From: Halothiobacillus diazotrophicus | GTDB lineage: Bacteria; Pseudomonadota; Gammaproteobacteria; Halothiobacillales; Halothiobacillaceae | Assembly (NCBI RefSeq): GCF_001663815.1 | Contig: NZ_CP016027.1 | Coordinates: forward strand, 1,178,001 to 1,242,000 | DNA: 64,000 nucleotides | Direction: 5' to 3' | Shown: positions 46,637 to 55,921 of the stretch, piece after piece | Layout: each line of letters opens with the position of its first letter | Numbering within the stretch: position 1 is the first letter of the stretch | The notes under the pieces: model-generated | Told to the model about the DNA's origin: nothing | Database searches by the model: none | Seen by the model: the letters and a program-made list of their open reading frames with translations, nothing else | Program-made: the position numbers and the translations under genes

Positions 46637-47311
46637 TCAATGGATGCCAAGGCCCTGCAGCAGTCGCTGTACGTCCACCCCCTGGGTGGGCAAGTCGAGA
46701 TCGGCGGCGGCCGGGGGATTGGCGGACAAGGAAACCAGGCGGTAGTCCCGGCCATAACTCAGCACACCCAGACCGCGACGGATGACCTCGGCGCTCCGGG
46801 CATCGCCCCCCTTGTTCGCTGCTGCCCCCAGATTCTGCAGAGCGCGGGTCAATTCGACGACTGTCGGATTAGTGGTTAATACCGCCTGATCCGTATGCTC
46901 TTTGCCCTGCGCATCCTGCCAAACGACGCGATAGACCTCGCCCCGAATGCCCGCAACGACCTCATGCTGCCCCGTCGCCTTGAACGACGCCACCGAACGG
47001 GCCAGCTTTCGATCGATCTGCCCGTGAAGCCGGTTGCCCTGCCCCAGGATCTGCGCCATCTGATCGAGATTGCCGACATTGGCGACGACCGGCACCCCAC
47101 CCACTTGGGTAATGGCATAAAGATGCCCCGAACGAAGCAGGATTTCGGCGGGCGGATGCGTGATGTCCATCCGCAAATGTTCGTCATCCAACCAAGCAAG
47201 CTGGGCTTGCTCAGCCTGACTGCCTTGACCGGATTGCAACACCGCCTGCCCCCCCGCCCATACGGGAACGCTGAAGAAAAACAGGACCGCAGCCTGAAAA
47301 TAACGTCGCAT
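46637..47311 (-). CDS. Exported protein of unknown function (DUF4412-like)
   Basis: A 224-residue protein with a Sec signal (FQAAVLFFFSVPVWA). The mature part has alternating beta pattern (LAWLDDEHLRMDI, EILLRSGHLYAIT, GIRGEVYRVVWQD), reminiscent of DUF4412-type periplasmic proteins, though I am not certain of the family. AGAAGG lies seven bases before ATG 47311. It converges with the peroxidase gene, with only 22 bases between them. Confidence 0.72.
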   Translation of the reverse strand: MRRYFQAAVLFFFSVPVWAGGQAVLQSGQGSQAEQAQLAWLDDEHLRMDITHPPAEILLRSGHLYAITQVGGVPVVANVGNLDQMAQILGQGNRLHGQIDRKLARSVASFKATGQHEVVAGIRGEVYRVVWQDAQGKEHTDQAVLTTNPTVVELTRALQNLGAAANKGGDARSAEVIRRGLGVLSYGRDYRLVSLSANPPAAADLDLPTQGVDVQRLLQGLGIH

Positions 47312-47364
47312 GGCACACCTTCTCATGTTGAATCCCATACCTCGAGTCCCCGGGAACGCACGAT

Positions 47365-47829
47365 TCAGGACGCCACAGGCCGCATCAGAACCAGAGCATC
47401 CTCCCGACCCGCCTTGGCCGGGTAGTAGCCCTTACGCAACCCAACCTGCTCAAACCCCAACGTTTCGTACAATTGTCGTGCGGCAGCATTGCCGATCCGC
47501 ACTTCGAGCCAAAGACTGGCGATATCCGACTTGACCGCCTGATCGAGCACATAGTTCATCAGATACCGACCGACACCGCGCCGATGTACGGCGGGATCGA
47601 CACAGAGATTCAGAATGTGCCATTCGTTCAGAATCGGCATGACCACGGCGAATCCGAGCAGACGATCGTCCTGCATGGCCCCATCCAGGTAATAGCCCGA
47701 ACGGATGCAGTCCATGAATACCCGTTCGGACCACGGATAGAGGTGACCCGCCCGTTCGATCCGATGCATGGCCGGCAGGTCTGTTTCGTCCAGGGACACA
47801 AGTCCCAACGTGTCACTCAGGCCGGTCAT
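47365..47829 (-). CDS. rimI: Ribosomal-protein-alanine N-acetyltransferase RimI
   Basis: GNAT acetyltransferase for the N-terminal alanine of ribosomal protein S18. The 154 residues carry the acetyl-CoA motif VDPAVHRRGVGRYLMNYVLD, WLEVRIGNAAARQLYETLGFEQVGLRKGYYP and a typical HRIERAGHLYPWSE start. It follows a holD-like gene, the order also seen in E. coli (holD-rimI). Confidence 0.92.
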   Translation of the reverse strand: MTGLSDTLGLVSLDETDLPAMHRIERAGHLYPWSERVFMDCIRSGYYLDGAMQDDRLLGFAVVMPILNEWHILNLCVDPAVHRRGVGRYLMNYVLDQAVKSDIASLWLEVRIGNAAARQLYETLGFEQVGLRKGYYPAKAGREDALVLMRPVAS

Positions 47830-47862
47830 GGCATCGTCCGGTCAAAACCCGGCCTGATCCGT

Positions 47863-48375
47863 TCATTCGACCTGCTGTCCCGGTAGACACAAGGCCCGCC
47901 ACAAACGACGTTTCAGGCCCGAATCCTGCCTGAGATCAGACAACCGCCAATCGACGCCCTGCCAATGTAACGACGGAGTATCCGCGGCGTCAGCCGAAAC
48001 AGGACGCACCAAGAGGTCGCGCGGCAAGATTTGCGCGATACGGGCAAAAAGCATCGGCGGCGTATCAGGATCATGAATCTTCAGCACCACTACGCGCGCC
48101 AATGCCTCCGAATCGAGGTTCTCCCGGCTCTCCGAAGCGCCAGCCACAGCAGCTTGTTCCTCGTCCAGCGAACGATGCGGTGTCACCATAGCCGCCAACT
48201 GATCCGTGACGAGCTCCTCGGACAACTGCTCGGTCCGTCCAAGCGCCTCATGCGCGATGCCTGCCGAGGCGGCCGATTGCCCCGTAGATGTGACCGAAGC
48301 CGTGAACAGGGGCGGCGTGACGCGCGGCCGCCATACCTCGATCCCAAGCCACTCAAGTATCGTCGCCTGGTTCAT
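47863..48375 (-). CDS. holD: Probable DNA polymerase III psi subunit (HolD-like)
   Basis: A 170-residue protein with weak but coherent resemblance to HolD. The start ILEWLGIEVWRPR matches the psi N-terminus that contacts chi. The end, LSDLRQDSGLKRRLWRALC, matches the conserved TDLRxNPxxRxxLWQ pattern. The middle is a low-complexity insertion of about 70 residues not found in E. coli psi. Position directly before rimI supports the call. Start 48375 is used because the earlier codon at 48393 overlaps leuA. Confidence 0.65.
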   Translation of the reverse strand: MNQATILEWLGIEVWRPRVTPPLFTASVTSTGQSAASAGIAHEALGRTEQLSEELVTDQLAAMVTPHRSLDEEQAAVAGASESRENLDSEALARVVVLKIHDPDTPPMLFARIAQILPRDLLVRPVSADAADTPSLHWQGVDWRLSDLRQDSGLKRRLWRALCLPGQQVE

Positions 48376-48385
48376 GAAACCGGAC

Positions 48386-49939
48386 TCAGACATCGCCCAT
48401 CTGGGGATGCGCGCGCATCGCGGGGTTCTGCAAGCGATCCAGTGCGCTCAGATACGCCTTGGCGGATGCCACGACGATGTCCGTATCCGCACCCTGTCCG
48501 GTCACGATCCGTCCCGCCAGTTCCAGACGCACGTTCACCTCGCCCTGCGCATCCGTCCCGCTCGTGATGTTGTTGACCGAGTAGAGCTGCAGGGTGGCGC
48601 CGGACTGCATCATCGATTCGATGCAGACGAAGGCCGCGTCCACAGGGCCGGCGCCATGGGCGGTCGCCGACTTTTCCATGCCGTCGACCGCGATGACCAG
48701 GGTGGCGGTCGGAATCTCGCCGGTTTCCGAACAGACCTTGAGGGAAACGAGCTTGACGTGCTCGACCTGCTCCTCATGAACTTCGGACACCAGGGCCTGG
48801 ATGTCTTCATCGAAGATCTCGCGCTTCTTGTCGGCCAGATCCTTGAAACGTCGGAAGGCGTCGTTCAGCGCCTCCTCGCTGGCCAACTCGATACCCAGTT
48901 CCGTCAGGCGCGTGCGGAAGGCGTTCCGACCGGACAGCTTGCCCAACGACAGCTTGTTGGTCGTCCAGCCCACATCCTCGGCCCGCATGATCTCGTAGGT
49001 CTCGCGATGCTTGAGCACCCCGTCCTGGTGAATGCCGGACTCATGCGCGAAGGCGTTGGCGCCGACGATCGCCTTGTTCGGCTGCACGGGATACCCCGTG
49101 ATGGTGGAGACGAGCTTGGACGCCGGCACGATCTGGGTGGTATCGATCCGGGTATCGAGCCCGAACACGTCCCGACGGGTCCGCACCGCCATCACCACCT
49201 CCTCGAGCGAGGCATTCCCGGCACGCTCGCCCAGGCCGTTGATGGTACATTCCACCTGACGCGCCCCGGCCAGCACGGCGGAGAGCGAGTTGGCCACGGC
49301 CATGCCCAGATCGTTGTGGCAGTGGGTCGACCAGATTACCTTGTCTGCCCCGCGCGTCCGTTCGATCAGCTGAGCCATGCGCGAACCCCATTCGGCCGGC
49401 GTGGAGTAACCCACCGTATCCGGCACGTTCAGGGTGGTGGCGCCCGCCTCGATCGCCGCCTCGAATACCCGAACGAGAAAATCCATGTCCGACCGCACCG
49501 CATCCTCGGCGGAAAACTCGACATCGTCCGTATAGCTGCGCGCCAGGCGCACGGCGTTCACCGCATGCTCGACCACCTGATCCGGGGTCATGCGCAGCTT
49601 TTTCTCCATATGAATGGGACTGGTCGCAATGAAGGTGTGGATGCGACGACGAGCCGCCGGCGCAATGGCCTCGCCTGCCCGACGCACGTCGCGTTCGTTG
49701 GCACGCGCCAGAGAACAGACCGTGGACTGCTCAATGGTCTCCGCGATCGCGCGAATGGCCTGGAAATCGCCCTCGCTGGCCGCCGCGAATCCCGACTCGA
49801 TGACATCGACACCCAAGCGCTCGAGCTGACGGGCGATCCGCAACTTGTCCTCACGGGTCATCGCCGCGCCCGGACTCTGCTCGCCGTCCCGCAGGGTCGT
49901 ATCGAAAATGATCAGGGATGATTGGCTTTGCTCACTCAT
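48386..49939 (-). CDS. leuA: 2-isopropylmalate synthase
   Basis: Condenses acetyl-CoA with 2-ketoisovalerate, the committed step of leucine synthesis. The 517 residues hold the HMGL barrel ([67 protein letters not shown]) and the C-terminal leucine-sensing domain. GGAG lies eight bases before ATG 49939. The leader has a CCCGCC/GGCGGG hairpin at 49954-49970 and a minus-strand TATAGT at 49990-49995. I see no leucine-rich leader peptide. Confidence 0.96.
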   Translation of the reverse strand: MSEQSQSSLIIFDTTLRDGEQSPGAAMTREDKLRIARQLERLGVDVIESGFAAASEGDFQAIRAIAETIEQSTVCSLARANERDVRRAGEAIAPAARRRIHTFIATSPIHMEKKLRMTPDQVVEHAVNAVRLARSYTDDVEFSAEDAVRSDMDFLVRVFEAAIEAGATTLNVPDTVGYSTPAEWGSRMAQLIERTRGADKVIWSTHCHNDLGMAVANSLSAVLAGARQVECTINGLGERAGNASLEEVVMAVRTRRDVFGLDTRIDTTQIVPASKLVSTITGYPVQPNKAIVGANAFAHESGIHQDGVLKHRETYEIMRAEDVGWTTNKLSLGKLSGRNAFRTRLTELGIELASEEALNDAFRRFKDLADKKREIFDEDIQALVSEVHEEQVEHVKLVSLKVCSETGEIPTATLVIAVDGMEKSATAHGAGPVDAAFVCIESMMQSGATLQLYSVNNITSGTDAQGEVNVRLELAGRIVTGQGADTDIVVASAKAYLSALDRLQNPAMRAHPQMGDV

Positions 49940-50363
49940 GGTCTTGCTCCACACCCGCCACGGCGGCGGGCTTCAAAATCTTGCTGTGCACTATACGGTA
50001 TTCGCCGGACGGTTTGACCTCGTGGGGCGGGAATTACCCGTCACTGGGGCGCATTTCTCAAACACAAGTCCGAGGCGGTCAGGATGAGTGATGGCTCGCT
50101 CATCCGTCGGATAACACTTCGTTGGACCCCACGCACGCAAGTCACCTTTGACGACACCTGCCGGTAAGCGACCGCCGAAAATAACGACCCGCAAGAATCG
50201 GGTCAAGCCGTCCCGACATCTCACGACGTGCCAGCGTCCAGGCCTGTCGGCCAGGAAAATCGCACCACAACGGCTTTTCTGCCCCGATGCATCCCGGCTA
50301 AAAAGCCTGCTACACTCCTGATACAAGAATTATACAAACCCGCCTTGGCAGACGCCGCACAGC
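49940..50363. other. Divergent control region of leuA and the LitR-like gene
   Basis: 424 bases without a gene. The leuA side has the hairpin and TATAGT element described under leuA. The middle is GC-rich and shows no feature I recognise. The plus-strand end carries the 11-bp direct repeats described at 50310-50337. Confidence 0.55.
50310..50337 (+). promoter_or_regulatory. Three TACA direct repeats spaced 11 bp: candidate LitR/CarH-type operator
   Basis: CTACAC (50310-50315), ATACAA (50321-50326) and ATACAA (50332-50337) place the TACA core exactly 11 bases apart, one helical turn, ending 26 bases before the regulator start. CarH/CarA operators consist of 11-bp direct repeats with an ACA core, and PplR sites in P. 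putida contain TACA halves. TATACA at 50331-50336 may also be the -10, so binding would occlude the promoter. Confidence 0.65.
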
Positions 50364-51386
50364 ATGAACGAGACGAAACAGAACGCATCGATGCCCGATG
50401 AGCCCCCCCTGGGGAACAACGGACTGTTCCCGATTCGTACGGTGGCACGTCTCACCGGCATCAATCCGATCACACTGAGAGCTTGGGAGCGTCGACATAA
50501 TCTGATTCGCCCGATCCGGACACCCTCGGGTCATCGACTCTACAGCACCGCCGACATCGAATTGATCCGACGCATCCAATCGCTCTCGGAGCAAGGCATG
50601 GGATTCAGCCAAATCGGCATTGTGCTGAAGCGAGAAGCCCGTCTGGCCGAACGGATGCAAAACAACAAGAGCGGCGCCTCGGAGGAACGATTCGCAGCAC
50701 CGCCCCCTGCCCGCTCCACGCCAGTTTCAGGTGGCATTCGCCGGAGCGCCGCAGCGGCTGTCGAGGCACCATCCGATACCCCGCCAACACTGGATGCCCT
50801 TCGGGCACATGTCCGGCAGGCCGCCATCGCGCTGGATGCTGATGCGCTGCAACAAATCGAGCGCAAGCTGCTGCTCTGGTATCCGCCGGAAACCATGATC
50901 CGTCTCTTTCTGATCGACGCCCTTCACGAGCTGGAACGACGGGAAATCTGGCCCGACCAGAACCTGGTCCTCCGTTGGCTGAGTGCGGAGATCCTGCGCC
51001 GGATCGATGGACTGCTTCACCTGCAGCCCACGTCTTCCGGCCAAATCATTGCCGTCGATGCCATCGATACGGACGGCTTTCTGCGGGCCGTCGAATTCGG
51101 GTTGATTCTCGCGCTCGCCGAACGCTTCACGATCCACCTGATCCCACAAACGTTCCCCGACGCCCTACGGGTGCGCCTGATTGCGCGCTGGAACATCACC
51201 CACTGGATCCGTTTGCAGCGAATGGACAGTCACGCCTACCAGACGCCCGCCACGCCAAACACGATTCGAATCCACCGCTGCCTGCTGATGGAAGGGGAAA
51301 CCCCGGTCGAGATTACGGAAACGGGGCTGTTTCGGGGTAGCGCGCATCACTGCCTCAGCCATTTGACCGAACAACTACACCCCTAA
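50364..51386 (+). CDS. MerR-family regulator of the LitR/CarH group, probably B12-independent (PplR-like)
   Basis: A 340-residue regulator. A MerR DNA-binding domain (FPIRTVARLTGINPITLRAW, then SGHRLYSTADIELI) occupies about residues 22-70. A Ser/Pro/Ala linker follows, then a helical domain (TLDALRAHVRQAAIALDADAL, WYPPETMIRLFLIDALHELE) and a Rossmann-like domain as in light-sensing CarH/LitR. The ExHxxG cobalamin motif is not seen at the expected place (IDTDGFLRAVEFG). That fits class II LitR, which relies on a separate LOV photoreceptor. A short LOV gene follows 64 bases downstream. Autoregulation through the upstream repeats is inferred. Confidence 0.8.
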   Translation: MNETKQNASMPDEPPLGNNGLFPIRTVARLTGINPITLRAWERRHNLIRPIRTPSGHRLYSTADIELIRRIQSLSEQGMGFSQIGIVLKREARLAERMQNNKSGASEERFAAPPPARSTPVSGGIRRSAAAAVEAPSDTPPTLDALRAHVRQAAIALDADALQQIERKLLLWYPPETMIRLFLIDALHELERREIWPDQNLVLRWLSAEILRRIDGLLHLQPTSSGQIIAVDAIDTDGFLRAVEFGLILALAERFTIHLIPQTFPDALRVRLIARWNITHWIRLQRMDSHAYQTPATPNTIRIHRCLLMEGETPVEITETGLFRGSAHHCLSHLTEQLHP

Positions 51387-51450
51387 CGGAACCTCCCGTC
51401 GCCGAAAGTTCCTGATATGATCGGCCAAGACCCATTGATTCAGAGAGCGA

Positions 51451-51918
51451 TTGCCGACGATGCTGGATCCGAAGTTACTGCTCAAGGCGGTGGAAGCGTC
51501 CCATGATGGAATAGTGATTGCGGAACGCGAGGGCGAGGACAATATCCTCATCTTTGCCAACGCAGCCTTCGAGCGACTGACGGGTTACCGTAACGACGAA
51601 ATCCTGTACCAGGACTGCCGGTTTCTTCAGCTGGACGACCGCGACCAGGAAGCACGCGCCGAAATTCGCGCGGCAATTCTCGGACACCGCCCCACCCGGG
51701 TAACGGTTCGCAATTATCGCAAGGATGGTACCCTGTTCTGGAACGAGCTCTCCATCACGCCCGTTTTCAATGAAACGGACCAACTGACCTATTTTATTGG
51801 CGTGCAGCGGGATGTTACCGATCTCGTCGCCATGAAGGCTGAAAACCTTCGGCTCAAGCAACGGTTGGCCGAACTCGAAAGCGGTATCTCGGAGACGTCC
51901 GAGCCTGACCAAGGATAA
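51451..51918 (+). CDS. Short LOV blue-light photoreceptor (PpSB-LOV-like)
   Basis: A 155-residue flavin photoreceptor consisting of one LOV-type PAS domain and a C-terminal helix. The photoactive motif is YQDCRFLQ with Cys53, followed by DDRDQ, NYRKDGTLFWNELSITPV and YFIGVQRDVT. These are the FMN-contacting stretches of P. putida PpSB1-LOV, including the same cysteine position. The coiled-coil tail (AENLRLKQRLAELE) would signal by dimer contacts, since there is no effector domain. With the preceding LitR-like gene it forms a likely light-response pair. Confidence 0.92.
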   Translation: MPTMLDPKLLLKAVEASHDGIVIAEREGEDNILIFANAAFERLTGYRNDEILYQDCRFLQLDDRDQEARAEIRAAILGHRPTRVTVRNYRKDGTLFWNELSITPVFNETDQLTYFIGVQRDVTDLVAMKAENLRLKQRLAELESGISETSEPDQG

Positions 51919-51958
51919 ATATATTGTGCAGACCTATCTGATTTTAAATATATTATGC
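51916..51958 (+). repeat. Two AT-rich direct repeats upstream of pilB
   Basis: TAAATATATTGTGC (51916-51929) and TAAATATATTATGC (51945-51958) match at 13 of 14 positions, 29 bases apart. The first copy overlaps the LOV stop codon. They stand out from the GC-rich background and lie 42 bases before pilB, so they are candidate promoter or regulator sites. Confidence 0.6.
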
Positions 51959-51999
51959 GTTCAATGCCCATAAACGGAATTATCGGTTAGCCAAGACTC

Positions 52000-53700
52000 A
52001 TGACCCACCCGCCCATTACCGGCCTTCTGGCAGCCCTGGTGAAAACCGGTGTTATCGATGCCCCGCGCGCCACGGAAATTCAGGAAAAGGCCAAAGCCAG
52101 CAAGGAATCCACCATCCAGGCCCTGATGGGCAACGGGATTTCGGCCGCCCAGATCGCCCGCGCCGCTTCGCGAAATTTCGGTCTACCCCTTGTTGACCTC
52201 GAGGCATTCGATACCTCCGAACTGCCCATCAAGCTCGTTCCGGCAAAACTGCTGGAAAACGGCAACGCGCTGCCTTTGCGTCAACGCGGACGTCGTCTGA
52301 CCGTCGCACTGGCCGACCCGTCGGACCTCGGCATCATCGAAAGCTTCCGCTTCAGCACCAACCTGACCATCGACACGGTCGTCGCCGAAGCGCCGAAAAT
52401 CGGTCGTCTGCTTGAAGAGGCCGCCAATCATTCGATGGATGCCCTAACGGCAGATCTCGATGATGATCTGGCCAACATCCAGATCGAAGGCGGCGAGGAC
52501 AGCGCTGCAGCCGAACAGAGCGACGATCCGCTTCAGGACGACGTGGTGGTCAAGTTCGTGACCAAGGTCCTGACCGACGCCATTCGGCGGAAGGCCTCGG
52601 ACATTCATATCGAACCTTACGAAAAGCAGTTTCGGATCCGTTTTCGGATCGACGGCATCCTGACGGAAATGCCTGCCCCACCGCGCACGCTGGCCGACCG
52701 GATCGTCTCCCGGGTCAAGGTCATGAGCCGCATGGACATTTCCGAGCGCCGCATTCCACAGGATGGCCGGATCAAGCTGAAGCTGTCCGCCGGTCGTTCG
52801 ATCGACTTCCGGGTCAACTCCTGCCCCACGCTGTTCGGCGAAAAGATCGTTCTTCGTATCCTCGATCCCAGCAGCGCGCAACTCGGAATCGATTCCCTGG
52901 GTTACGAAGCGGAGCAGAAGGAACTCTATCTCAAGGCACTCAATCGCCCCTACGGGATGATTCTCGTCACCGGCCCGACCGGTTCCGGTAAGACCGTCTC
53001 GCTCTATACCGGCCTGAACATCCTGAACACCATGGACCGGAACATTTCGACCGCGGAAGATCCTGCAGAAATCGTGGTACCCGGCATCAACCAGGTCAAC
53101 GTCAACGCCCGGGTGGGACTGACCTTCGCCTCGGCCCTTCGCGCCTTTCTGCGTCAGGATCCGGACGTCATCATGGTGGGCGAGATCCGGGATCTGGAAA
53201 CGGCCGAAATCGCCATCAAGGCGGCACAGACCGGTCACCTCGTGCTTTCGACCCTACACACCAACGATGCGCCGCAAACCCTCACCCGCCTGCTCAACAT
53301 GGGGGTTCCCGGTTACAACATCGCCTCATCGGTGAACCTGATCATCGCACAGCGCTTGGCGCGGCGTCTGTGCAATGCCTGCAAGAAGGTCGACCAGGTC
53401 CCCGAGGAAGAGTTGATTCGGGAAGGATTCAAACCCGAGGATGTCCACAACGGCCTGAAGCTGTTCAAGGCCGTCGGCTGCGACCAGTGCACCAATGGCT
53501 ACAAGGGCCGCGTGGGCATCTATCAGGTCATGCCCGTTTCCGAGGAAATGGGGCGCATCATCATGCGTGGCGGCAACTCGATGGAGCTGGCCGAACAGGC
53601 GCGCAAAGAAAACATTCCCGACCTGAGAAGCTCAGGACTTCGTAAGGTTCAGGCCGGGGTGACCAGCCTCGAAGAAATCAACCGGGTGACCAAGGATTAA
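52000..53700 (+). CDS. pilB: Type IV pilus assembly ATPase PilB
   Basis: Hexameric cytoplasmic motor powering pilus extension. The 566 residues have the N-terminal GSPII_E domain (RAASRNFGLPLVDLEAFD), Walker A GPTGSGKTVSLYTG near residue 326, the Asp box EDPAEI, Walker B-type DVIMVGEIRDLETAEIA, and the tetracysteine zinc site CNACKKV and CDQCTNGYKG. It heads pilB-pilC-pilD; no pilin gene is in the window. Confidence 0.96.
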   Translation: MTHPPITGLLAALVKTGVIDAPRATEIQEKAKASKESTIQALMGNGISAAQIARAASRNFGLPLVDLEAFDTSELPIKLVPAKLLENGNALPLRQRGRRLTVALADPSDLGIIESFRFSTNLTIDTVVAEAPKIGRLLEEAANHSMDALTADLDDDLANIQIEGGEDSAAAEQSDDPLQDDVVVKFVTKVLTDAIRRKASDIHIEPYEKQFRIRFRIDGILTEMPAPPRTLADRIVSRVKVMSRMDISERRIPQDGRIKLKLSAGRSIDFRVNSCPTLFGEKIVLRILDPSSAQLGIDSLGYEAEQKELYLKALNRPYGMILVTGPTGSGKTVSLYTGLNILNTMDRNISTAEDPAEIVVPGINQVNVNARVGLTFASALRAFLRQDPDVIMVGEIRDLETAEIAIKAAQTGHLVLSTLHTNDAPQTLTRLLNMGVPGYNIASSVNLIIAQRLARRLCNACKKVDQVPEEELIREGFKPEDVHNGLKLFKAVGCDQCTNGYKGRVGIYQVMPVSEEMGRIIMRGGNSMELAEQARKENIPDLRSSGLRKVQAGVTSLEEINRVTKD

Positions 53701-53711
53701 GGGAGAACACC

Positions 53712-54950
53712 ATGGCAGTCGCGACCTCCGCAAAGAAAGCCAAACCGGACGAAAAGACGATTTTCGTCTATGACGCGAAGAACAAGGACGGAAAACTCGT
53801 CAAGGGCGAAATGGCGGCACACAACGAGATGGTCGTCCGCGCCGAAGTGCGCCGCCTCGGGCTCACCGTCGTGCGGGTCAAGAAAAAGCCCAAACCGCTC
53901 TTTTCGAACTCCAAAGGCATCGTCCCCCGCGATATCGCGGTCTTCGCCCGCCAGCTCGCCACCATGATGACCGCGGGCCTGCCCATCGTTCAGGCGTTGG
54001 ACATCATGGCGCAGAGTGCGGAAAAGGTATCGATGAAGGAACTGGTCACCACGGTCAAGAATGATGTGGAAAGTGGCCAGACCCTGGCCAACGCCATGGA
54101 CAAGCACCGCAAGTATTTCGACGAACTGTTCGTCAACCTGGTCCGGGCTGGCGAAGATTCCGGCTCGCTGGAACTCGTGCTGGATCGGGTCGCCGTCTAT
54201 AAGGAAAAGACCGAAAGCCTGAAAGGCAAGATCAAAAAAGCCCTGTTTTACCCGATCGCCGTTGTGGTTGTCGCCTTCATCGTGACTGCCATCCTGCTGA
54301 TTTTCGTGATCCCGCAATTCAAACAGCTCTTTGACGGATTCGGTGCGACCCTGCCGGCATTCACCCTGTTCGTGATCGGCTTGTCCGAAACATTCCAGAA
54401 GTACTGGTATTTCATTTTCGGTGGCATCGGGGTGGCCATTTTCCTGTTTACCTACGTCAAGCAGCGATCGGATCGTTTCAACCACTTCCTCGACCGCATG
54501 ATCCTCAAGATGCCGATCTTCGGCCCCCTGACGGAAAAAGCCGCCATTGCGCGATTCTCACGCACCCTTGCCACCATGTTCTCGGCCGGTGTACCCCTCG
54601 TCGAAGCCATGCCGCCGACCGCCGGCTCCACCGGCAACGCCGTCTTCAAGGATGCGGTCATGAACATGCGCGACATCATTGCGGCGGGCTCGCCCCTGAA
54701 GGTCGGGATGCAGCAGTCCAAGCTGTTCCCCGTGATGGTCGTTCAGATGGTCGCCATCGGTGAAGAGACCGGCGCACTGGACACCATGCTGGGCAAGGTC
54801 GCCGACATGTACGAGGAAGAGGTCGACAACATGGTCGACGCCATGTCCAGTTTGATGGAACCGATGATCATGGCATTCCTCGGCGTCGTTGTCGGCGGCC
54901 TCGTCATTGCCATGTACCTGCCGATTTTCAAACTCGGATCCGTGGTCTAA
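53712..54950 (+). CDS. pilC: Type IV pilus inner-membrane platform protein PilC
   Basis: Inner-membrane platform that couples PilB to pilin insertion. The 412 residues contain two repeated T2SSF domains (FARQLATMMTAGLPIVQALD and FSRTLATMFSAGVPLVEAM), three membrane segments and the C-terminal MVDAMSSLMEPMIMAFLG stretch. A GGGAGA site precedes the ATG, 11 bases after pilB. Confidence 0.96.
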   Translation: MAVATSAKKAKPDEKTIFVYDAKNKDGKLVKGEMAAHNEMVVRAEVRRLGLTVVRVKKKPKPLFSNSKGIVPRDIAVFARQLATMMTAGLPIVQALDIMAQSAEKVSMKELVTTVKNDVESGQTLANAMDKHRKYFDELFVNLVRAGEDSGSLELVLDRVAVYKEKTESLKGKIKKALFYPIAVVVVAFIVTAILLIFVIPQFKQLFDGFGATLPAFTLFVIGLSETFQKYWYFIFGGIGVAIFLFTYVKQRSDRFNHFLDRMILKMPIFGPLTEKAAIARFSRTLATMFSAGVPLVEAMPPTAGSTGNAVFKDAVMNMRDIIAAGSPLKVGMQQSKLFPVMVVQMVAIGEETGALDTMLGKVADMYEEEVDNMVDAMSSLMEPMIMAFLGVVVGGLVIAMYLPIFKLGSVV

Positions 54951-54987
54951 CCAAAACAACCCCCTCGGCTCAAAAGCCATCGATATC

Positions 54988-55878
54988 ATGACGCTACTTG
55001 CCACGTGGGCTGCCTTTTTCACCGAATATCCAGCCGTGTGGCTGGGGTTCGCATTCATTCTCGGACTGCTGATCGGCAGCTTTCTCAACGTCGTGATTCA
55101 CCGCCTGCCCCGCATGATGCAGGCAGAGTGGCACCGGGATTGCCGGGAACTGCTCGAACTGCCCCCCGAGCCCGATACGGCTTCTCCATTCAATCTCCTG
55201 CATCCGCGCTCGGCCTGCCCTCATTGCCAGACACCCATCAAAAGCTGGCAGAACATCCCGCTCATCAGCTGGTTGCTGCTGCGCGGGAAATGCGCCCAAT
55301 GCGGCCATGCCATCAGCATGCAGTACCCCCTGATCGAGCTGCTGAGCGGTGGACTGACCCTATTGGCGGCCTGGCAATTCGGCCCCGGTGCCACGGCGGT
55401 CGCCGTCTGGGTACTCGGGTGGGTACTGATCGCAGCAGCGATCATCGACCTGAAAACCACGCTCCTGCCGGACGTACTCACCCTTCCGCTGCTCTGGCTG
55501 GGGCTTTTGCTGGCGCTTACCGGGATCGGTACAACCGTCACCCTCAAGGATGCCGTCCTGGGTGCCATGGTCGGCTATCTGTCGCTCTGGTCGATCTACT
55601 GGCTGTTCAAGCTGACCACCGGTCGCGAGGGCATGGGATATGGAGACTTCAAATTGCTGGCGGCCCTGGGCGCCTGGCTGGGCTGGCACCAGCTTCCGCT
55701 CGTATTACTGCTTTCCGCAGGCGTTGGTGCCGTCATCGGCATCGGGATGATTCTCTTCCTGAAGCACGACAAGCGTATTCCCATCCCCTTCGGCCCCTAT
55801 CTGGCCAGCGCGGGCCTCCTGGCCTACTACCTGGGGATGCCCATCCTGGATTTGTATCTCGGCGCGCATCGGTTTTAG
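54988..55878 (+). CDS. pilD: Prepilin peptidase PilD
   Basis: Bifunctional inner-membrane aspartic protease and N-methyltransferase for type IV prepilins. The 296 residues begin with a membrane segment, then GSFLNVVIHRLPRMM, the paired cysteines CPHCQTPI and CAQCGHAI, and the catalytic aspartates in AAIIDLKTTLLPD and GREGMGYGDFKLL. Start 54988 is chosen since the earlier frame start (54889) lies inside pilC. Confidence 0.96.
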   Translation: MTLLATWAAFFTEYPAVWLGFAFILGLLIGSFLNVVIHRLPRMMQAEWHRDCRELLELPPEPDTASPFNLLHPRSACPHCQTPIKSWQNIPLISWLLLRGKCAQCGHAISMQYPLIELLSGGLTLLAAWQFGPGATAVAVWVLGWVLIAAAIIDLKTTLLPDVLTLPLLWLGLLLALTGIGTTVTLKDAVLGAMVGYLSLWSIYWLFKLTTGREGMGYGDFKLLAALGAWLGWHQLPLVLLLSAGVGAVIGIGMILFLKHDKRIPIPFGPYLASAGLLAYYLGMPILDLYLGAHRF

Positions 55879-55921
55879 CGGATGAGCGAAGGTAAAGCCC
55901 TCTATCCCGTCGTCGGAGCCA

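Noticed and set aside
46621-46637. ACCACC/GGTGGT hairpin between the peroxidase gene and the convergent exported protein
   Set aside because: Six-pair stem without a T run on either side and overlapping a stop codon; not convincing as a terminator.
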